Part shown: positions 22,461 through 34,261 of the stretch, one piece after another
Numbering within the stretch: the first letter of the stretch is position 1
How the letters are laid out: the number at the start of each line of letters is the position of its first letter
Assembly (NCBI GenBank): GCA_013399115.1
Contig: VXAA01006527.1
Location: 269,082-333,081, forward strand
DNA from: Anseranas semipalmata
Taxonomy: Eukaryota; Chordata; Aves; Anseriformes; Anseranatidae
Direction of reading: 5' to 3'
Length of the DNA: 64,000 bases
Notes under the pieces: generated by a model
Databases searched by the model: none
What the model saw: the letters and a program-made list of their open reading frames with translations, nothing else
Told to the model about the DNA's origin: nothing
Program-made: the position numbers and the translations under genes

Positions 22461-24659
22461 CATGTGTCACCCTGTTTTCCCTGGCTCATTAATCACTCAC
22501 TGTGCTTGTCAAATTGGAGCAGTGCCTGCTGTGCTCCCGCAACCCGCTCTGGGGCCCCAGGCTGAGCGTTTCTACCGCTACTTTTCAGCGGCTTTGTGGC
22601 ACTTCAGAAGGCAGCCACCCGTGGCGTGCCCGGCACTCGCTGGCGCAGCACCCCGAGAGCCCCGTGCCAGGAGGGAGCAGCGCCCCGGCAGGCTGCACGG
22701 TACAGGGGGCGGCACGAGGCTGGCTTGTTTGCTACAGAACAAAACGCTTTCCTTCAATTCCACATAAAATGTCCTTTGTCACCCCTGGGGTCAGTCTGGC
22801 GTCTCGTGCTCCGACGCACATACACGTGCCTGGCCTCTACTGTGCCCAGCACGCAGCAAGCCCAGGCCCCTGCTCCCGGCCGGGCTCCGCGCAGCACACG
22901 GTGCCAGCGCCCTCGCACCGCTCAGACCATGGAGCAGGCCCAGGGAACCCACAGGTCCTGACGCAGGAGACACGGGGAGCGCCGCGTGCACCCCAGGCAC
23001 GTCGCAGTTACCCCCCCGGGATGTCACACACCTCCCTCCCATGGGACCGTGCTATCAGAGCAGCAGCGAGGGCAGACGAGCAGTGCCAGCTCCTGCAGCC
23101 CCTGCGGAGCCGAGCTGGGAGCGGAGCTCGGCCTGTGCCGCTCCTGCCCCGGCCAGGGACAGCTGAGGGAGCTGATCCCGGGCACCGGGCCCACGGGGGG
23201 CTGAGGAGAGCCGCCCCAGCTACCTGCTGTCTTGCCTAGTCCCAGACCTCCGACCCCTCCTCTTCCCTCACATCCTCACTTCGTGGTTTCTTTTCTTTCT
23301 GTTCAAAAACAAGAAGAAACAAGAGAAAAAGCATTTCGGTACAAGGCACCATGTTTGCTGGCTTTAGGAGCCATCAAGATCAGGCCAGGGCCAAGCTCTG
23401 CCTTCCAGGTGAGAGCCGGTTTTCTCCCCGGGCATCTCATGCCCAGCGCTGCCCTCGCTCCTGGTTCTTCTCACCCTAGTAGCAGTGGCTTTGCAGCACG
23501 CTCCCCGTGCTTGATACGAGATGAAAGCACGCTGCGCCTGGCCACCCCGGGGAGCGGGAGAACGGGGGCAGAGAAGAGGGACGGCGGCCCAGGACAAAGC
23601 TGTTCGCAGCAGGGACAGCCCGGCCGCGCCAGCCAGGTCTGGGCACAGCTTAACCACGTCCCCGTGCGCCGGGCCGCGGTGCAGAGCGGGCAGGTCTGGG
23701 GCTGACTGGGAGCAAAGCCATCGCCTGCCTCCTGCCCTCGTCAGCTGGAGGGCACGGCTCACAGGAGCTGCTCCCTTCCTCCCTCTCCCCCTTTTCTAAT
23801 GACTGGTCTCTGCGAGCGGCATGAGGAGCTGAGCCCCGGTAGGGCTGGGGAAATTCAATATTGCTGAAACCAGGACAGGAAACGGCAATGTGCGCCTGCA
23901 GTCACAACTCCGCATTAAGTAATTTGCGTTAAACTGAAGATGACACAACGAAATGCTGAAATTATCTTCGTCTATCCCAGCCCACAGGGCTATATGAACT
24001 TCAAAGGCTCAATGTGGAAATCGCAGGTATTTCTGGGGCACCTATCACCTTGCTATCAAGCTCTGAAACACGCATTTAGGCATTTTCCAAAAGCTGATCT
24101 ACTGGGGCGGGAGCAGGACTGACGCAGGCTCAGCCTCAGAGCCCCATGAGGAGCAATGCAAGGGACAGTGGATGTTTCCCCGTAAAACACTGACGAGAAA
24201 AGTCCCCCAGGTTCAAGGTAGTTCGTTTCACTCGAAGATTTCTAGCAAAAATGTCCCTGAGCTTCCCGGCACGCGGCGCGCGGAGAGGCAGGTCTCCCAG
24301 GAGATTACCAAGACTGCCTATTTTTAGTCAAGTCAGAAATACCCCAGCGGCAGCGCCCAGCACGGCTGCCTGACGGCTGCACCAGCCCCGAGGGCAGCTG
24401 GGCTCTGGCAGAGGAGTGGAAAAAGTGAACTCTGCCTCTTCTCCAGTTGCAGCCACGGAGCCGAGGGCTCCCGCGACACCGGGCTGAGTTTCTGCACATG
24501 CTGCTCGCTTTGCTCTGCTGGTACCAAGGACTGGAAGCCAGGACGGAACCTGCGTGCTCGCCCCTCGGAACGGCCGTGTCAGCGGATCAGGCACCAGCTG
24601 AGGCTCCTGTTTCATCTCCCCGCTTTGACTTTTCACCAGTGAAAATCAGAGTTTGACAG
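22461..24659. other. GC-rich to mixed non-coding stretch
   Basis: CpG-rich patches occur at 22590-22960 and 23080-23230, with a smaller one at 23520-23700. Frames to 245 codons (22502-23239, forward) are unfamiliar. No repeat family or exon is recognised. Confidence 0.4.
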
Positions 24660-24840
24660 ACAGCCTGAAACTGAAGCTTAATGTAAAGTTACACTTCAAG
24701 ACTTACTTGAATGTTAAAATGAAACTGTGGAAACTTCTATTTGAATCCCATTAATAGTTATTAAATTCCCCAAAGGAATTAATAACAAGTTATTGATTTG
24801 TATGCTCAGCAGCTGAGCAATGAAAGGGAAAAACCAAGCC
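24660..24840. promoter_or_regulatory. AT-rich conserved-element-like block
   Basis: The block contains CCCATTAATAGTTATTAAATT (about 24748-24768), GGAATTAATAACAAGTTATTG (about 24776-24796) and CTCAGCAGCTGAGC (a near-perfect palindrome with an E-box, about 24806-24819). It is CpG-free for long stretches. Regulatory function is inferred. Confidence 0.35.
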
Positions 24841-25772
24841 CACAGAGAGCTGGGAAGGCAATGCCAGAACCACACTTTGATACAAACAATCACAGGAAAA
24901 TATCTCACTCACAGTTTTCCATATGACGAGTCAGAGCGGGAACGCAAAAATCCCTTGTTTTTAACCGCGGTGCTGGACTGCTCTCAGCCAGGACTGCAGA
25001 AATCTGGGTACAGGGAAGGCGGCGAACTGCCATGGGGAGTTGTGAACAGCCTGAGCGCTGACCCTAACCGCAGGCACGCGGCACGGACGCAGCCCGACTC
25101 CTGCAGCATCGCAGAGCATCCCAGCAGCTTCCTTGGCGGTGCTCTGCTACTGCTGCAGACTTGTGCTCAGCCGGGCGCGCTGGGGTAGAATACGTGCCAC
25201 TTCCACAACCTCCTGGTAATTCCTTTGCTACTGCTAATTACGAAATTGCAACGAGAGCCCTGAAAATACAAACTCCCACGTCTGTGAAAGCAAGGAGTGA
25301 GCCAGCTGAGCAACACTCCCCTCCTCACTAACTCGCTTAATGATGTGCTTAAATTTAAGCTACTGCTTAGTCCTTTCTCTGAAGCATTATACTGAGGTTG
25401 GACGTGCAGGACTTGATTTTTCCTTCATGTGAAGCTCACAGGTCCGCAATGGCTGCACGATGCAGCACCAAGCCACTGGTGTGCTCTGCAGAACACACCC
25501 AACTTGCCCTTTCCACTGCCCACGAGCAGACTGTTTGGGAACTTTCGCCTCATTACTTTGTCTCACCCTCAGAAGCCTTGTGCACAATTGCGGACTATCA
25601 CAGTTCTCCTCTTCTCCTTATTGTGTCTTTATGGTTCCAGTTCTGTTCTCCATCTTCTTCCGCCTTATCTTTAGGTCAGTTTGCTCCTTGTCTTCATATG
25701 AATGAAACCTCACATAGGGTACTATGTAGCAATTAGCACATTCCTTTTCTGTTAACCCTTCTTCTGTCATTT
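24841..25772. other. Non-coding stretch, nothing recognised
   Basis: Mixed DNA up to the CR1 insertion. The part from 25200 to 25740 is AT-richer. No exon is recognised. Confidence 0.45.
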
Positions 25773-26314
25773 CACGGAATCACAGAATCTTTTAGGTTGG
25801 AAGAGACCTCCAAGATCACCCAGTCCAACCTATGACCTAACACTACCAAGTCCTCCTCTAAGCCATGTCCCTAAGCTCTACATCTAAATGTCTTCTGAAG
25901 ACCTCCAGGGATGGTGACTCCACCACTTCCCTGGGCAGCCTGTTCCAATGCCTCACAACCCTTTCAGTAAAGAAGTTTTTCCTAATATCCAACCTAAACC
26001 TCCTCTGGCGCAACTTTAGCCCATTCCCCCTCGTCCTATCACCGGACACGTGGGAGAAGAGACCAATCCCCACCTCGCTACAGCCTCCTTTCAGGTACCT
26101 GTAGAGATCGATCAGGTCGCCCCTGAGCCTCCTCTTCTCCAGGCTAAACAACCCCAGCTCCCTCAGCCGCTCCTCGTAGGACTTGTTCTCCAGACCCCTC
26201 ACCAGCTTCGTTGCCCTTCTCTGGACACGCTCCAGCACCTCGATGTCCTTCCTGCAGTGAGGGGCCCAAAACTGAACACAGCACTCGAGGTGCGGCCTCA
26301 CCAGAGCCGAGCAC
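25773..26314 (-). mobile_element. CR1 LINE, 5'-truncated, young-looking copy A
   Basis: The insertion is antisense to the given strand. Its 3' end lies at the left and shows two 8-bp units, CACGGAAT and CACAGAAT, which are the reverse complement of the CR1 ATTCTRTG tail. The body carries the familiar CR1 3' region (GGTTGGAAGAGACCTCCAAG at the left end). It stops at about 26314, so about 540 bases remain of an element that is several kilobases when full length. The C-terminal end of ORF2 is still open. It is about 98% identical to the copy at 60041-60568. No target-site duplication is expected for CR1 and none was seen. Confidence 0.95.
25858..26314 (-). pseudogene. CR1 ORF2 C-terminal remnant (copy A)
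   Basis: About 150 codons of the C-terminal part of CR1 ORF2 (endonuclease/reverse-transcriptase polyprotein) are open to a TAG stop at 25860-25858. Recognisable family blocks are [49 protein letters not shown] and HWNRLP. The endonuclease and catalytic reverse-transcriptase domains are absent, so this fragment cannot mobilise itself. The open frame continues upstream to 26352 into host flank, which is accidental. The intact frame suggests recent insertion. Confidence 0.93.
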
Positions 26315-28229
26315 ATTTCTTCTGCTGCATTTTCACACGTGCAGATACACACACATTTCCATTCCTATTTCATTCTACCAAACTAAGTGTTTCTATTAGA
26401 ACTCTCTACAGATGCAGAAAGGCCAGACATGCCCCAGTACTGAATGGCAATTAAACAATTCACTTTCCTCTAAATCTAGTCTACTGTAATCTTTATCACG
26501 AAAATCAAGCCAACCCAAAGCAAATTAATATAGATATGCCCGCTCAAAGTAAATAATTGTTAGAGCAATCTCTCTGCTGGGGAGGGTTTAATTCTCTTCT
26601 TTTCTTACTGTTTACAGAGTCCCTGGTACAGAAAGGCCATGGTTCATTTTGTCCACTTCAGTGGGGCGATCTAATGGGCCAGGGTGGACTCACTGAAGCT
26701 CTAGAGCATGGCATAAATGGGCAGCAGCCATTAGGCAATGCAGGAACAAGACAAATCAGCCCTTTTTGGCTTCGGGTCGTCCACATCGCCCATGGGATTG
26801 AGCTAGCACAAGAATTAGCCAAACAGAAAACCAAGCGTTCAGTCCCTTAATGACAGGCGCTGCCTTCCCTCGGGGACAGGATGCTTCCCCGCAAGCCAGA
26901 CAGAGGGACACTGGGAGGCGATGTGGTGGCAGAGAGCCCAATTAGGGAGGCTCTGCGGTGAGGGCAGCAGGGGAGGGGTTTCCACATCTCACGGGGAGGC
27001 AGCTTGAGGAGCGGCGAGGGCCCCGAGACGCCGCTCCCCGGGCACAGGCGCTGGGGACGTCGGGGCTGCGCTCGCAGCTGCGAGCTGCAGATGTGCGGGC
27101 GGCCTGGGCTGGAGACGGCCCCGCAGCGCAGCCCCCGTGGTCCTGTGCTGCCCCCCACGATACGTTCACCAGCCAGAGCAGTGCAGATCCCCTTTGACTC
27201 GTCCCCGTGGGGCAGCTGGGCGCTTATTTGACTCTTCTGGGAGAGCTCCTTGGTATAAGTGATCAGGGGAAGAAAATTTCAAAGTCGCCTGAGCCAGCAC
27301 CACTCCTGACCCTAACGTGTACTTCCCCACCCAGGCACTCAGACCAGAGCTGCTCACAGCTCCTCCGAGCGAGGCACCAGAAACAAGCCGTGTCACTGAT
27401 CTCGCTGCTCACCCCAGACAAGCAGAGCTTCTGCCTGGAGTATCTGTGATCGATACACAGAACCAGCCTGAAGTAGCTGTTGTAGAACAGAAGTGAAAGT
27501 CGTGCTCCACCACACCACCTTGTTCCTGGAACAGGCACAGAAGCTAAATTAGCTGTAGCGATTAGTCACTGCTCTGACCTCGTGCTTGGGCCAGCAGGGA
27601 GTCACGGGGCTGAAGCAATGCCATTTCCTTTGAAAAATGATTCAAAAGTCTTATGCATGCCCCACTTGCAGCCAAAAGTGGTGTCTCCTAATTCCACCCT
27701 GATACTTCTCCTGGTATTCAAACATTAGGTCCCTTTGAAGTGCCTGCAGGGACACCTGTCCTGGCTTGCCAGAGGGTTCTGTTCCTGCGTTTTTCCCACA
27801 TCTCCTTCTACAACCTGGCTCGGTTTCTCTGCCCCTGCTGTGAAAATGACCACACCAGCCTCGCTGCAACGTAAATGAGGAGGAGCGGCTCCACTAAGTA
27901 AGTGAGAGAAAACATCATCAGATGAAGATCCAAGGAGAAGGCGGACCAGCATTCCTGGAGCGTCCTGGAAGATGAGTCCAAAGGCCTGCAACGCATTTGT
28001 TGCTAGTGTACGTACGTCTGTGCCTCTGTGCTTGCTGACACCCAGACAGGACAAGAGAGGTTTGCTTTTCCCACTGCTTGCTCCATTTTGGCTCAGCACC
28101 ACGAGTGGATTCAGGCAGATCCGTTCTGCAGGCGTCTGCTACCTCCCCGCGGGCACGTGTCCTGATACAGCACTGCCAACAGCTTTACACAGACAAGTGC
28201 ACTTCAGTGTGACCCTCTGAAAGGCATTT
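26315..28229. other. Non-coding stretch with a GC-rich patch
   Basis: Positions 26315-26600 are AT-rich. A CpG-rich patch lies at about 26990-27180. The remainder is mixed and no exon is recognised. Confidence 0.4.
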
Positions 28230-28780
28230 ACCGCTAATGGGGGAAGGCAGAGGGAGAATAAACATGCATTTTTCAAAAGCCAGTGTAAAAATGGTGTGGA
28301 ATTAAGCTAGCAGAACAGAAATTACAGCTGGAGCCCATGATCCAGGCTGAATAACGGAACAGCTGGAGGCCTTGTCCTTGAGGTGCCAGGGGGTGGCTTG
28401 TTCCTCAGACAGCTATTTACCACTAGCGCATTTCCAGATCTGTTGGAAAGTCTTGCTACAGTTGCAAAACAATGGTCCCCTCTCCTTACACCAAAATTTA
28501 AAAAAAAAAAAAAGAAAAAAAAAGCTGATAAAATACAGAGTAGCCTCAGAGGCAATTGGAGGTATGGCAGCTCCTACCCACTGGGTATAATTTTTAACAA
28601 CCCAAACCAGCTCCCGAATAAAGCACAGAAAATGTCAGCCCTTTGTATGAAAGGGCTTTTGAAAAGCCAAGCTGATTCCAATTTGCCGGAGGCATTAAGA
28701 CAGCATATGTCACAGTGCCTGGGAACTGAGAGCCTGAGAGCTGGCTCCAATGTGCCGGATAATGGAGCCGCTACTGTGAG
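28230..28780. promoter_or_regulatory. Conserved-element-like block with internal poly(A) tract
   Basis: CpG-poor complex sequence at 28230-28330 (with GGAATTAAGCTAGC) and 28540-28760 flanks a poly(A)-rich run at about 28499-28524. The A-run could be the tail of a degraded retroposed sequence, but no target-site duplication or source transcript was recognised. The regulatory call is inference. Confidence 0.25.
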
Positions 28781-29394
28781 TCCAGCGAGCTCCGGCTGCC
28801 ACCCTGCTCCTGGTAGCAGTTTCCAGCACGCTGGCACTCGGTCCAGGCCACCTGCAAGCCAGATCTGGTCTGTCGGAGGAAACTGGGACCTATTTTAGTA
28901 GCCCAGCTGCAGCTCAGCTCATTTGCAAGAGGCAGCCTGCCACATCAGAACTCCTTTAGGAAGCGCCAGGAGGCGAACCAATCTGCTGCCTCCCGAAACA
29001 AGAAGGGTAGGAGGGTGCATCTCTGGCCCTGCTTAGATGGCGAGCGGAGGGGATGCCGCAGGAGGAGGCAAGGGCTGTCTCCTCACCGGCCACCCTCTGC
29101 TGGGCGTCAGGGAGGAGCTCCGACACCCCCAGCATCGGGCATAAAGCCCCAGGGCCACTGAAGTTTGTGCCAACATTTCCCAGAGACTGCCAGGGCCCGG
29201 CATACGGACGCATCTCACCCCCTGGCACTGACGGGGGATGTCAGTGTCCTCAGCAGTCAGCACCCAGCTGAACAAAGAGGAAGGAGGCTCAGGACCGGTC
29301 TCTGCAGACCTCGTGAAGCAGCAGAGTTGCAGAGTGTGCCCTGGGCCTTCACCTGGGGTCTGGCGTGCGGCGTAGCCTGATAACAGGGCTGCCC
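28781..29394. other. Non-coding stretch, nothing recognised
   Basis: Mixed DNA, with no recognised exon or repeat. Confidence 0.4.
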
Positions 29395-29660
29395 CCGGCC
29401 TGCGTGCTCCGGGCAGCGCTGCAGCGGCTGTGCCGCGGTGCCCGGCCTCTCCCCGCTGCCAGGAGGCTCTGCCGCCCAGCTGCCCCGGCCTGGCCGCGCA
29501 GCAGCCCGTGGGGCCAGCCCCGTGCCTGCAGCCGTGGGGCAGCGCTGGGGCTGCGCCCGCGCCCGCGCCCCTCGGCGGCAGAGCCCAGGCAGCGGGGAGC
29601 TGCTAAGGCACCGCCGCAGCGCTGGAGGCCGTCACGGCACCGGCGGGTGGTACGTACCCA
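29395..29660. promoter_or_regulatory. CpG-rich islet
   Basis: GC-rich with dense CpG, including a short GCGCCC tandem at about 29552-29570. No exon is recognised. Confidence 0.3.
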
Positions 29661-31779
29661 GGGAGCACGGAGAGGGCTCAGCCGGAGCAGAATAACGAAG
29701 CACTGCCATCTTCTCCCAGGCCTGGCCCTTTATCAGATACAGCTTCCTTCTCTTTAGTCATCCATTCCTGTTCTCCTGCCAGAACGCAAGCTCAGACCTA
29801 GAGCGCAGGGATGACTGAAATGGCATCGCTCCCATGCTCACACCCCCTGTATCCTCTTTCTTGCTCCGGCTGGAAGGGATTTGCTCAACCTCCTGAGCAG
29901 AAACAATAAAACTGCCCCTTTGCAGGCAAGTGGCAGCCTCCGGGAAGAGCGGTGCTGTTCATGGCTATTTTTGTTTCAGTAAAAAAGAGTGGAAATACAA
30001 CCACAGAAAAGAACAAGAGCCCCATGTCCTCCAGAGAGAAAATCCGGTCACTCCCACATCCATTGGCCTCTTCTCTTACCAGAAGCTCATGGCCAGGTGG
30101 TGTGGACAGGAATGAGTCAGACACAGGACTGGTCATAAAGTGAGCAGGAAATGAGATGCATTCTCAGTGCAAAATGTGCTTATCAGAGGGCTGGAATTAA
30201 GATGTTCCTTTTCTTAGGAAATGTTTTTAATGGAAATGTTCCTAGTGTTTTTTTAAGGAAAAGGCCTAATGCCTCAAATTTTTCGCTTTTATTTTCTCAT
30301 TACAGAGAAAGGTTTTTAAACCACACAGAGACTGTTCCCAGGAATGCAAGCTTACTGGTAGGAATGATCACAAAGCAGCAAATCCTAAACCACCCCGAAA
30401 GAATGTTCCATAAAGGGAATTATGGGCTCATAAACCAGCTTTTGCACCTGACGCCACGAGTCGCACTTACCCAGTCTGGAAGTGAAATGCTATCCCATGC
30501 ACTGCACGTCAAACCAGAGCAACTCCCACTCCAACTGCCCGCGCTGGCAGCTTCCTGTCACAAACAAACTGCAGACCAAGAACTCCTCATTACTACCTCA
30601 GTCATGTCAAAGCATAAATGTAATTATTATGGTCTGATGAGGGACAACAGAGAAAGAGGCATAATTTGCTGACAACGACATTCGCAATAATTAATCTCCC
30701 AGATCTTGCCTTTCAGGGTCACGGATGTCTTGAAATGGGAAATGGGATGTTTAACCCATCCGCGTCACCCCCACCTGCAGCGCAGGGCTCAGGGCCCGGC
30801 CCGGACGCCGGCAGGCCCGCGGCACACAGGAGGGCAGGGCCAGCTCCGGCAGGCTGCCAGAGCCCCCTTCTGCACAGGGACCAGGACCCTGCGGAGCAGG
30901 AGGGAAAGCCCTGCTTCAGGTGCTGGAAGGAGCTGCAAAGCCTTCACAGACGCCAGTTCAAACAGCACCTATCAGCGCTGGAATACTTCAGCACAGAGGG
31001 CTTAGCCCTAAATAGAAATGCCGTCAGACTCAGCCCACAAGCTCTGGGGTTTACCGCAGTGCAGGAGTGGGGAAGTTGCAGCTACACTGATGAATAAAAA
31101 AGACGCGAAGATAAGGAGGGTGTGAAATCCGTAACCAGACAGCGCTTCTCAAGCAGGGCAGGGAGGAGCCAGGCAGAGCAGGCTTGGCACCGGGAGGGCT
31201 CAGAGAAGCCAGGACAGGCGTTGACGTTGCCCTGCAAGGTGCTGGGAGAGCCACAGGAGCTCAGCGTCCAACGCCTCGCTGCTCCTTGGCCTTGCTGACG
31301 TGACCCAAGCAAACCAGGGACTGCCAGTGGCACCAGCTGGACACGGTGCTGAAGGCACCTCCGCTTCATCACAGGAGCCAGGGATGTGGCCCGCATCCTG
31401 CCCGCGCTGAGCGCAGAGGGCTTGGCTTCAGGCAGCCAGCCCGCCTCGGAGGGGGAGCGCTGCGTGAGCGGGGCACGGTGCCTGTGGGCTGCCCACGTGC
31501 TGCCCGCCCTCAGCCTCGTAGCAGCCACGCGCTTCGAAAACGAGCCTGAGAGAGCGGTATTTCCTTCACGGAGGAAAATGTAAGTCCTGCTTGCTTGGAA
31601 GGCAGCCGAAGCAGAGACTGGAAAGGGGGCCTGAAAGAGGCAAACAGAGCCAGGATGCAGGCTGCATTTGGAGCTGCCGCAGCCAGTGCTGAGCTCCGGC
31701 CCCTGGGCTGGGATTGACTCACTCTGCTCCCTGGGACGAGGCCTGTCCAAACTCTCCCACCTTTGATCCCCTTTTGCAG
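29661..31779. other. Non-coding stretch with an unassigned open frame
   Basis: Positions 29900-30700 are AT-rich. An ATG-initiated frame of 173 codons (30151-30672, forward) is longer than most here for its composition, but it has no recognisable domain, signal peptide or family likeness and is not called a gene. A further GC-rich patch lies near 30780-30910. Confidence 0.35.
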
Positions 31780-31885
31780 ATAAATGATGCAAAGATTAGA
31801 TGCTCATTAACATCTGTGTGAGCCATTAGCTACAGTAGCAGGTTATCTTGTCTGCTATTTGCCTATGGAAAAAAAAGAAAACTCA
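31780..31885. promoter_or_regulatory. Conserved-element-like block
   Basis: A compact CpG-free block contains GCTCATTAACATCTGTGTG (about 31802, with an E-box), AGCCATTAGCTACAG (about 31821), GGTTATCTTGTC (a GATA-type site, about 31841) and TTTGCCTATGG. Such packing of TAAT, E-box and GATA-type words is enhancer-like. Conservation is not demonstrated. Confidence 0.35.
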
Positions 31886-31947
31886 GAAAAGGCATGCACA
31901 GGAAAGCCCCAGGACCACAGCACTGGAAAGATGTTGCTGGAAAGACC

Positions 31948-32004
31948 GTCTGATCCCCCAGCACCGGTCTGATCCCCCAGCACCGGTCTGATCCCCCTGC
32001 ACCG
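31948..32004 (+). repeat. 19-bp tandem repeat, three copies
   Basis: The unit GTCTGATCCCCCAGCACCG is present at 31948-31966 and 31967-31985 (identical) and at 31986-32004 (one change, CAG to CTG in the middle), followed by a partial GTCTT. It is a minisatellite-like local duplication. Confidence 0.97.
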
Positions 32005-32347
32005 GTCTTGCTTCTTCACCCACAGGAATTTCCACAGAGGCAGAAGCAGCTCGGGGCTGGAGCTTCCCAGCTACACTCTTACTGCTGCTATGCCAGGTTA
32101 AGTGGTTAACTGGATGCACTCTGCTTTTGGAAAATGGTTCACTGAGCACAGCTGTCACCAAACAGCCGCATAGCAGAGACTGAACAAATGCATTCAGGGG
32201 AAATCAGATAATAGAGGTGGAAAGTGTCCTGTGATCCATTTAACTGTGCCTGCTCCCAGGGGAGCACCACAGAGACTCCTGGATTTGGGAAGCCAGCTTG
32301 GCCATGAGCAGGCAGGTGGTGGGAGATGCTCCCACAGAGCAGCCCGC
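32005..32347. other. Non-coding stretch, nothing recognised
   Basis: Mixed DNA between the tandem repeat and the G-run tract. No exon or repeat family was recognised. Confidence 0.4.
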
Positions 32348-32379
32348 GGGCAGGGCAGGGCAGGGCAGGGCAGAAGGGG
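32348..32379 (+). repeat. (GGGCA)n short tandem with G-quadruplex potential
   Basis: G-runs start at 32348, 32353, 32358, 32363 and 32368 with CA loops, then a GGGG at 32376-32379. The tract meets the G3N1-7 rule several times over on the top strand. Confidence 0.85.
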
Positions 32380-32599
32380 TGACGCTGCCGGCAGGCTGCG
32401 GGACCAGCGGGGACATCACCAGCAGTCGCGGTGAGCAGGGCTGGGGGCAGCCGTGGGCGTTCTCCAGCCAGGCGAATCTCAGCGAGCTGCTGGCTTCACA
32501 GAGCCTTTCCGCAGGTGAAACCTCACCACGGCGCTGTGTAGCATCTACACTGAGCCAGGTGGGCCTTGCAGGGTCCCTGCTCATCTGGCTCAGACAGAC

Positions 32600-33000
32600 T
32601 CAGACCACTCTCCGCACTGTTGGCTTAGTAATTAAGAAGTTGTTCTTGCCACGTTAAGAACACATCTTTCTTTACGGAGCAGCCAGCTCTGTTTACCCCT
32701 AATTGCACTCTAGGTAAGAGGTTAAGAGGAGACAGGATCTTATTATCTGGGTGAGCTGAAAACAAATCCCCTACCAGGAGGGCCCGTGCAGCTGTTTCTG
32801 CTTCTCCAAGGGCAGGGCTCTGCCTCTGGAACCTCCCCAGAGCCTCATCCCCACCCCGGAGAATTAATTATCTGCTCCTTGCGCCTGGGCAGAGAGCGCA
32901 GGGGAGGCGATTTCTTTGTGTTGCGAGAGGAGTTGTGAGCCTGATGAATTAGGTCTAGCTCAGTGTTCAAAGTCAATTACAGCCCAGCCTGGACCAGCTC
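32600..33000. promoter_or_regulatory. Conserved-element-like block
   Basis: CpG-poor sequence with GCTTAGTAATTAAGAAG (about 32622), CCCTAATTGCACTC (about 32697), TCTTATTATCTGGG (about 32738), GGAGAATTAATTATCTGC (about 32859) and AAAGTCAATTACAGC (about 32969). Five separate TAAT/ATTA-type sites in 400 bases are unusual for this otherwise mixed region. Regulatory function is inferred. Confidence 0.35.
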
Positions 33001-34261
33001 AGGGCTGCGCAGCACAGCATACCTGGTACACAGCGTGATGCACATGTCCACGCACACGCACGGAAGGATTTCTCCTGCAAGGGCCTGAGACTACTCACAC
33101 AAATCCTATCGATCGGCTAAGGTCTGCAGAATAAAACCCTCGCGACGTTAGCCATGCTCGGCAGCCCGGGGACCAGCGGCGTGGCTGCGAACGCCTGGCG
33201 CGCCAGCGAGAGGAGCCCCCAGCGCAGGTGCTGCTCTCAGGACACCCAGCCGTGGCGGTGCCCACAAAGGAGGCAGCAGTGGCTGGGCGCTCTGTAGCTC
33301 TGTCCTAGCGAAAACGAGCACAAGGCCGGCGTGCCACAAACGAGCCCTGCAGCCCAGCAACTAGTGCGAGGCGGAGCTGGGGGTGCGTCGCGCAGCGACT
33401 GCGTGGGGCAGCTGCCAGGGCACCCAGCTGGGATGCCAGCAGGACTCGGTAAGTCGGAATTGAATGACAGACGCACAGGGGACTTCACGCAAACCATCAG
33501 GGGAGGTCACCCACCTGAGAGTTTTCAGTACAGAGTGTCAGAAAAAGCAGGTGCAAAAATGCTGCAATTCTCCGACTGCCTTTCACCTGAAGACACCGGT
33601 CTCCCCATAGTCATTTCTACCGCAGGAATGTGGAGCCCGTTTGGGAGGGCTTGTTGTCCGCGTTCATTTCCATGCAGATGGGCTGGCATTTCCCATGCAA
33701 CTCAGAAGACATGCTTATCTTCTCCAGGTAGGATGCCTCCTGACACAGCTAAGAGAAGCTGGAACATGCCCTCTGCGTGAAGCGTGGTGCACTCTCGGCA
33801 GGAATTCCTTTCCCATCTCCTGAGCACACCAGTCAGTTCTGAAGCAATTTCTCCTCTGTTAACAACGTAAAGCGTTGGCAGATTACCCAACTTAAAAAGT
33901 AATTTAAACTGCACTTATAATATATTTCATGAAACATTTCTGAAAACATTGCCACTTTCACTCCCCAGCCATGACAGCAGCATTTGAAAGGAGTATAGTG
34001 CAGTGAAACCTCTCCCTTAAACTCAGATCTCTTGAAATTTCTGCTGCTTCAAGCTGCTATTTCTATTCTTTATTCACTTAAAAGGTGGGGGAAATAGGCA
34101 TATTCAGTATCAGATTTTGTTGTTTTAAAACTCATGGAAGTAAATACTTTGATCTAATCACATGTAAATTATGTGTCACTGCTACAATATGGGACCGCAT
34201 GTAAATCTCAGATACAAAAGAAGTCATCACCGTCTCCATGCAGAATGAAAAGAAACGTAGA
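33001..34261. other. Non-coding stretch with a GC-rich patch
   Basis: A CpG-rich patch lies at about 33150-33430. Positions 33870-34260 are AT-rich with no clear features. No exon is recognised. Confidence 0.4.

Noticed and set aside
26050..26454. Forward-strand open frame across CR1 copy A (and its twin at 60214-60747)
   Set aside because: It is the antisense shadow of CR1 ORF2. Both copies show it because they are nearly identical.
28499..28524. Poly(A) run as the tail of a processed pseudogene
   Set aside because: No parental coding sequence or target-site duplication was recognised upstream.
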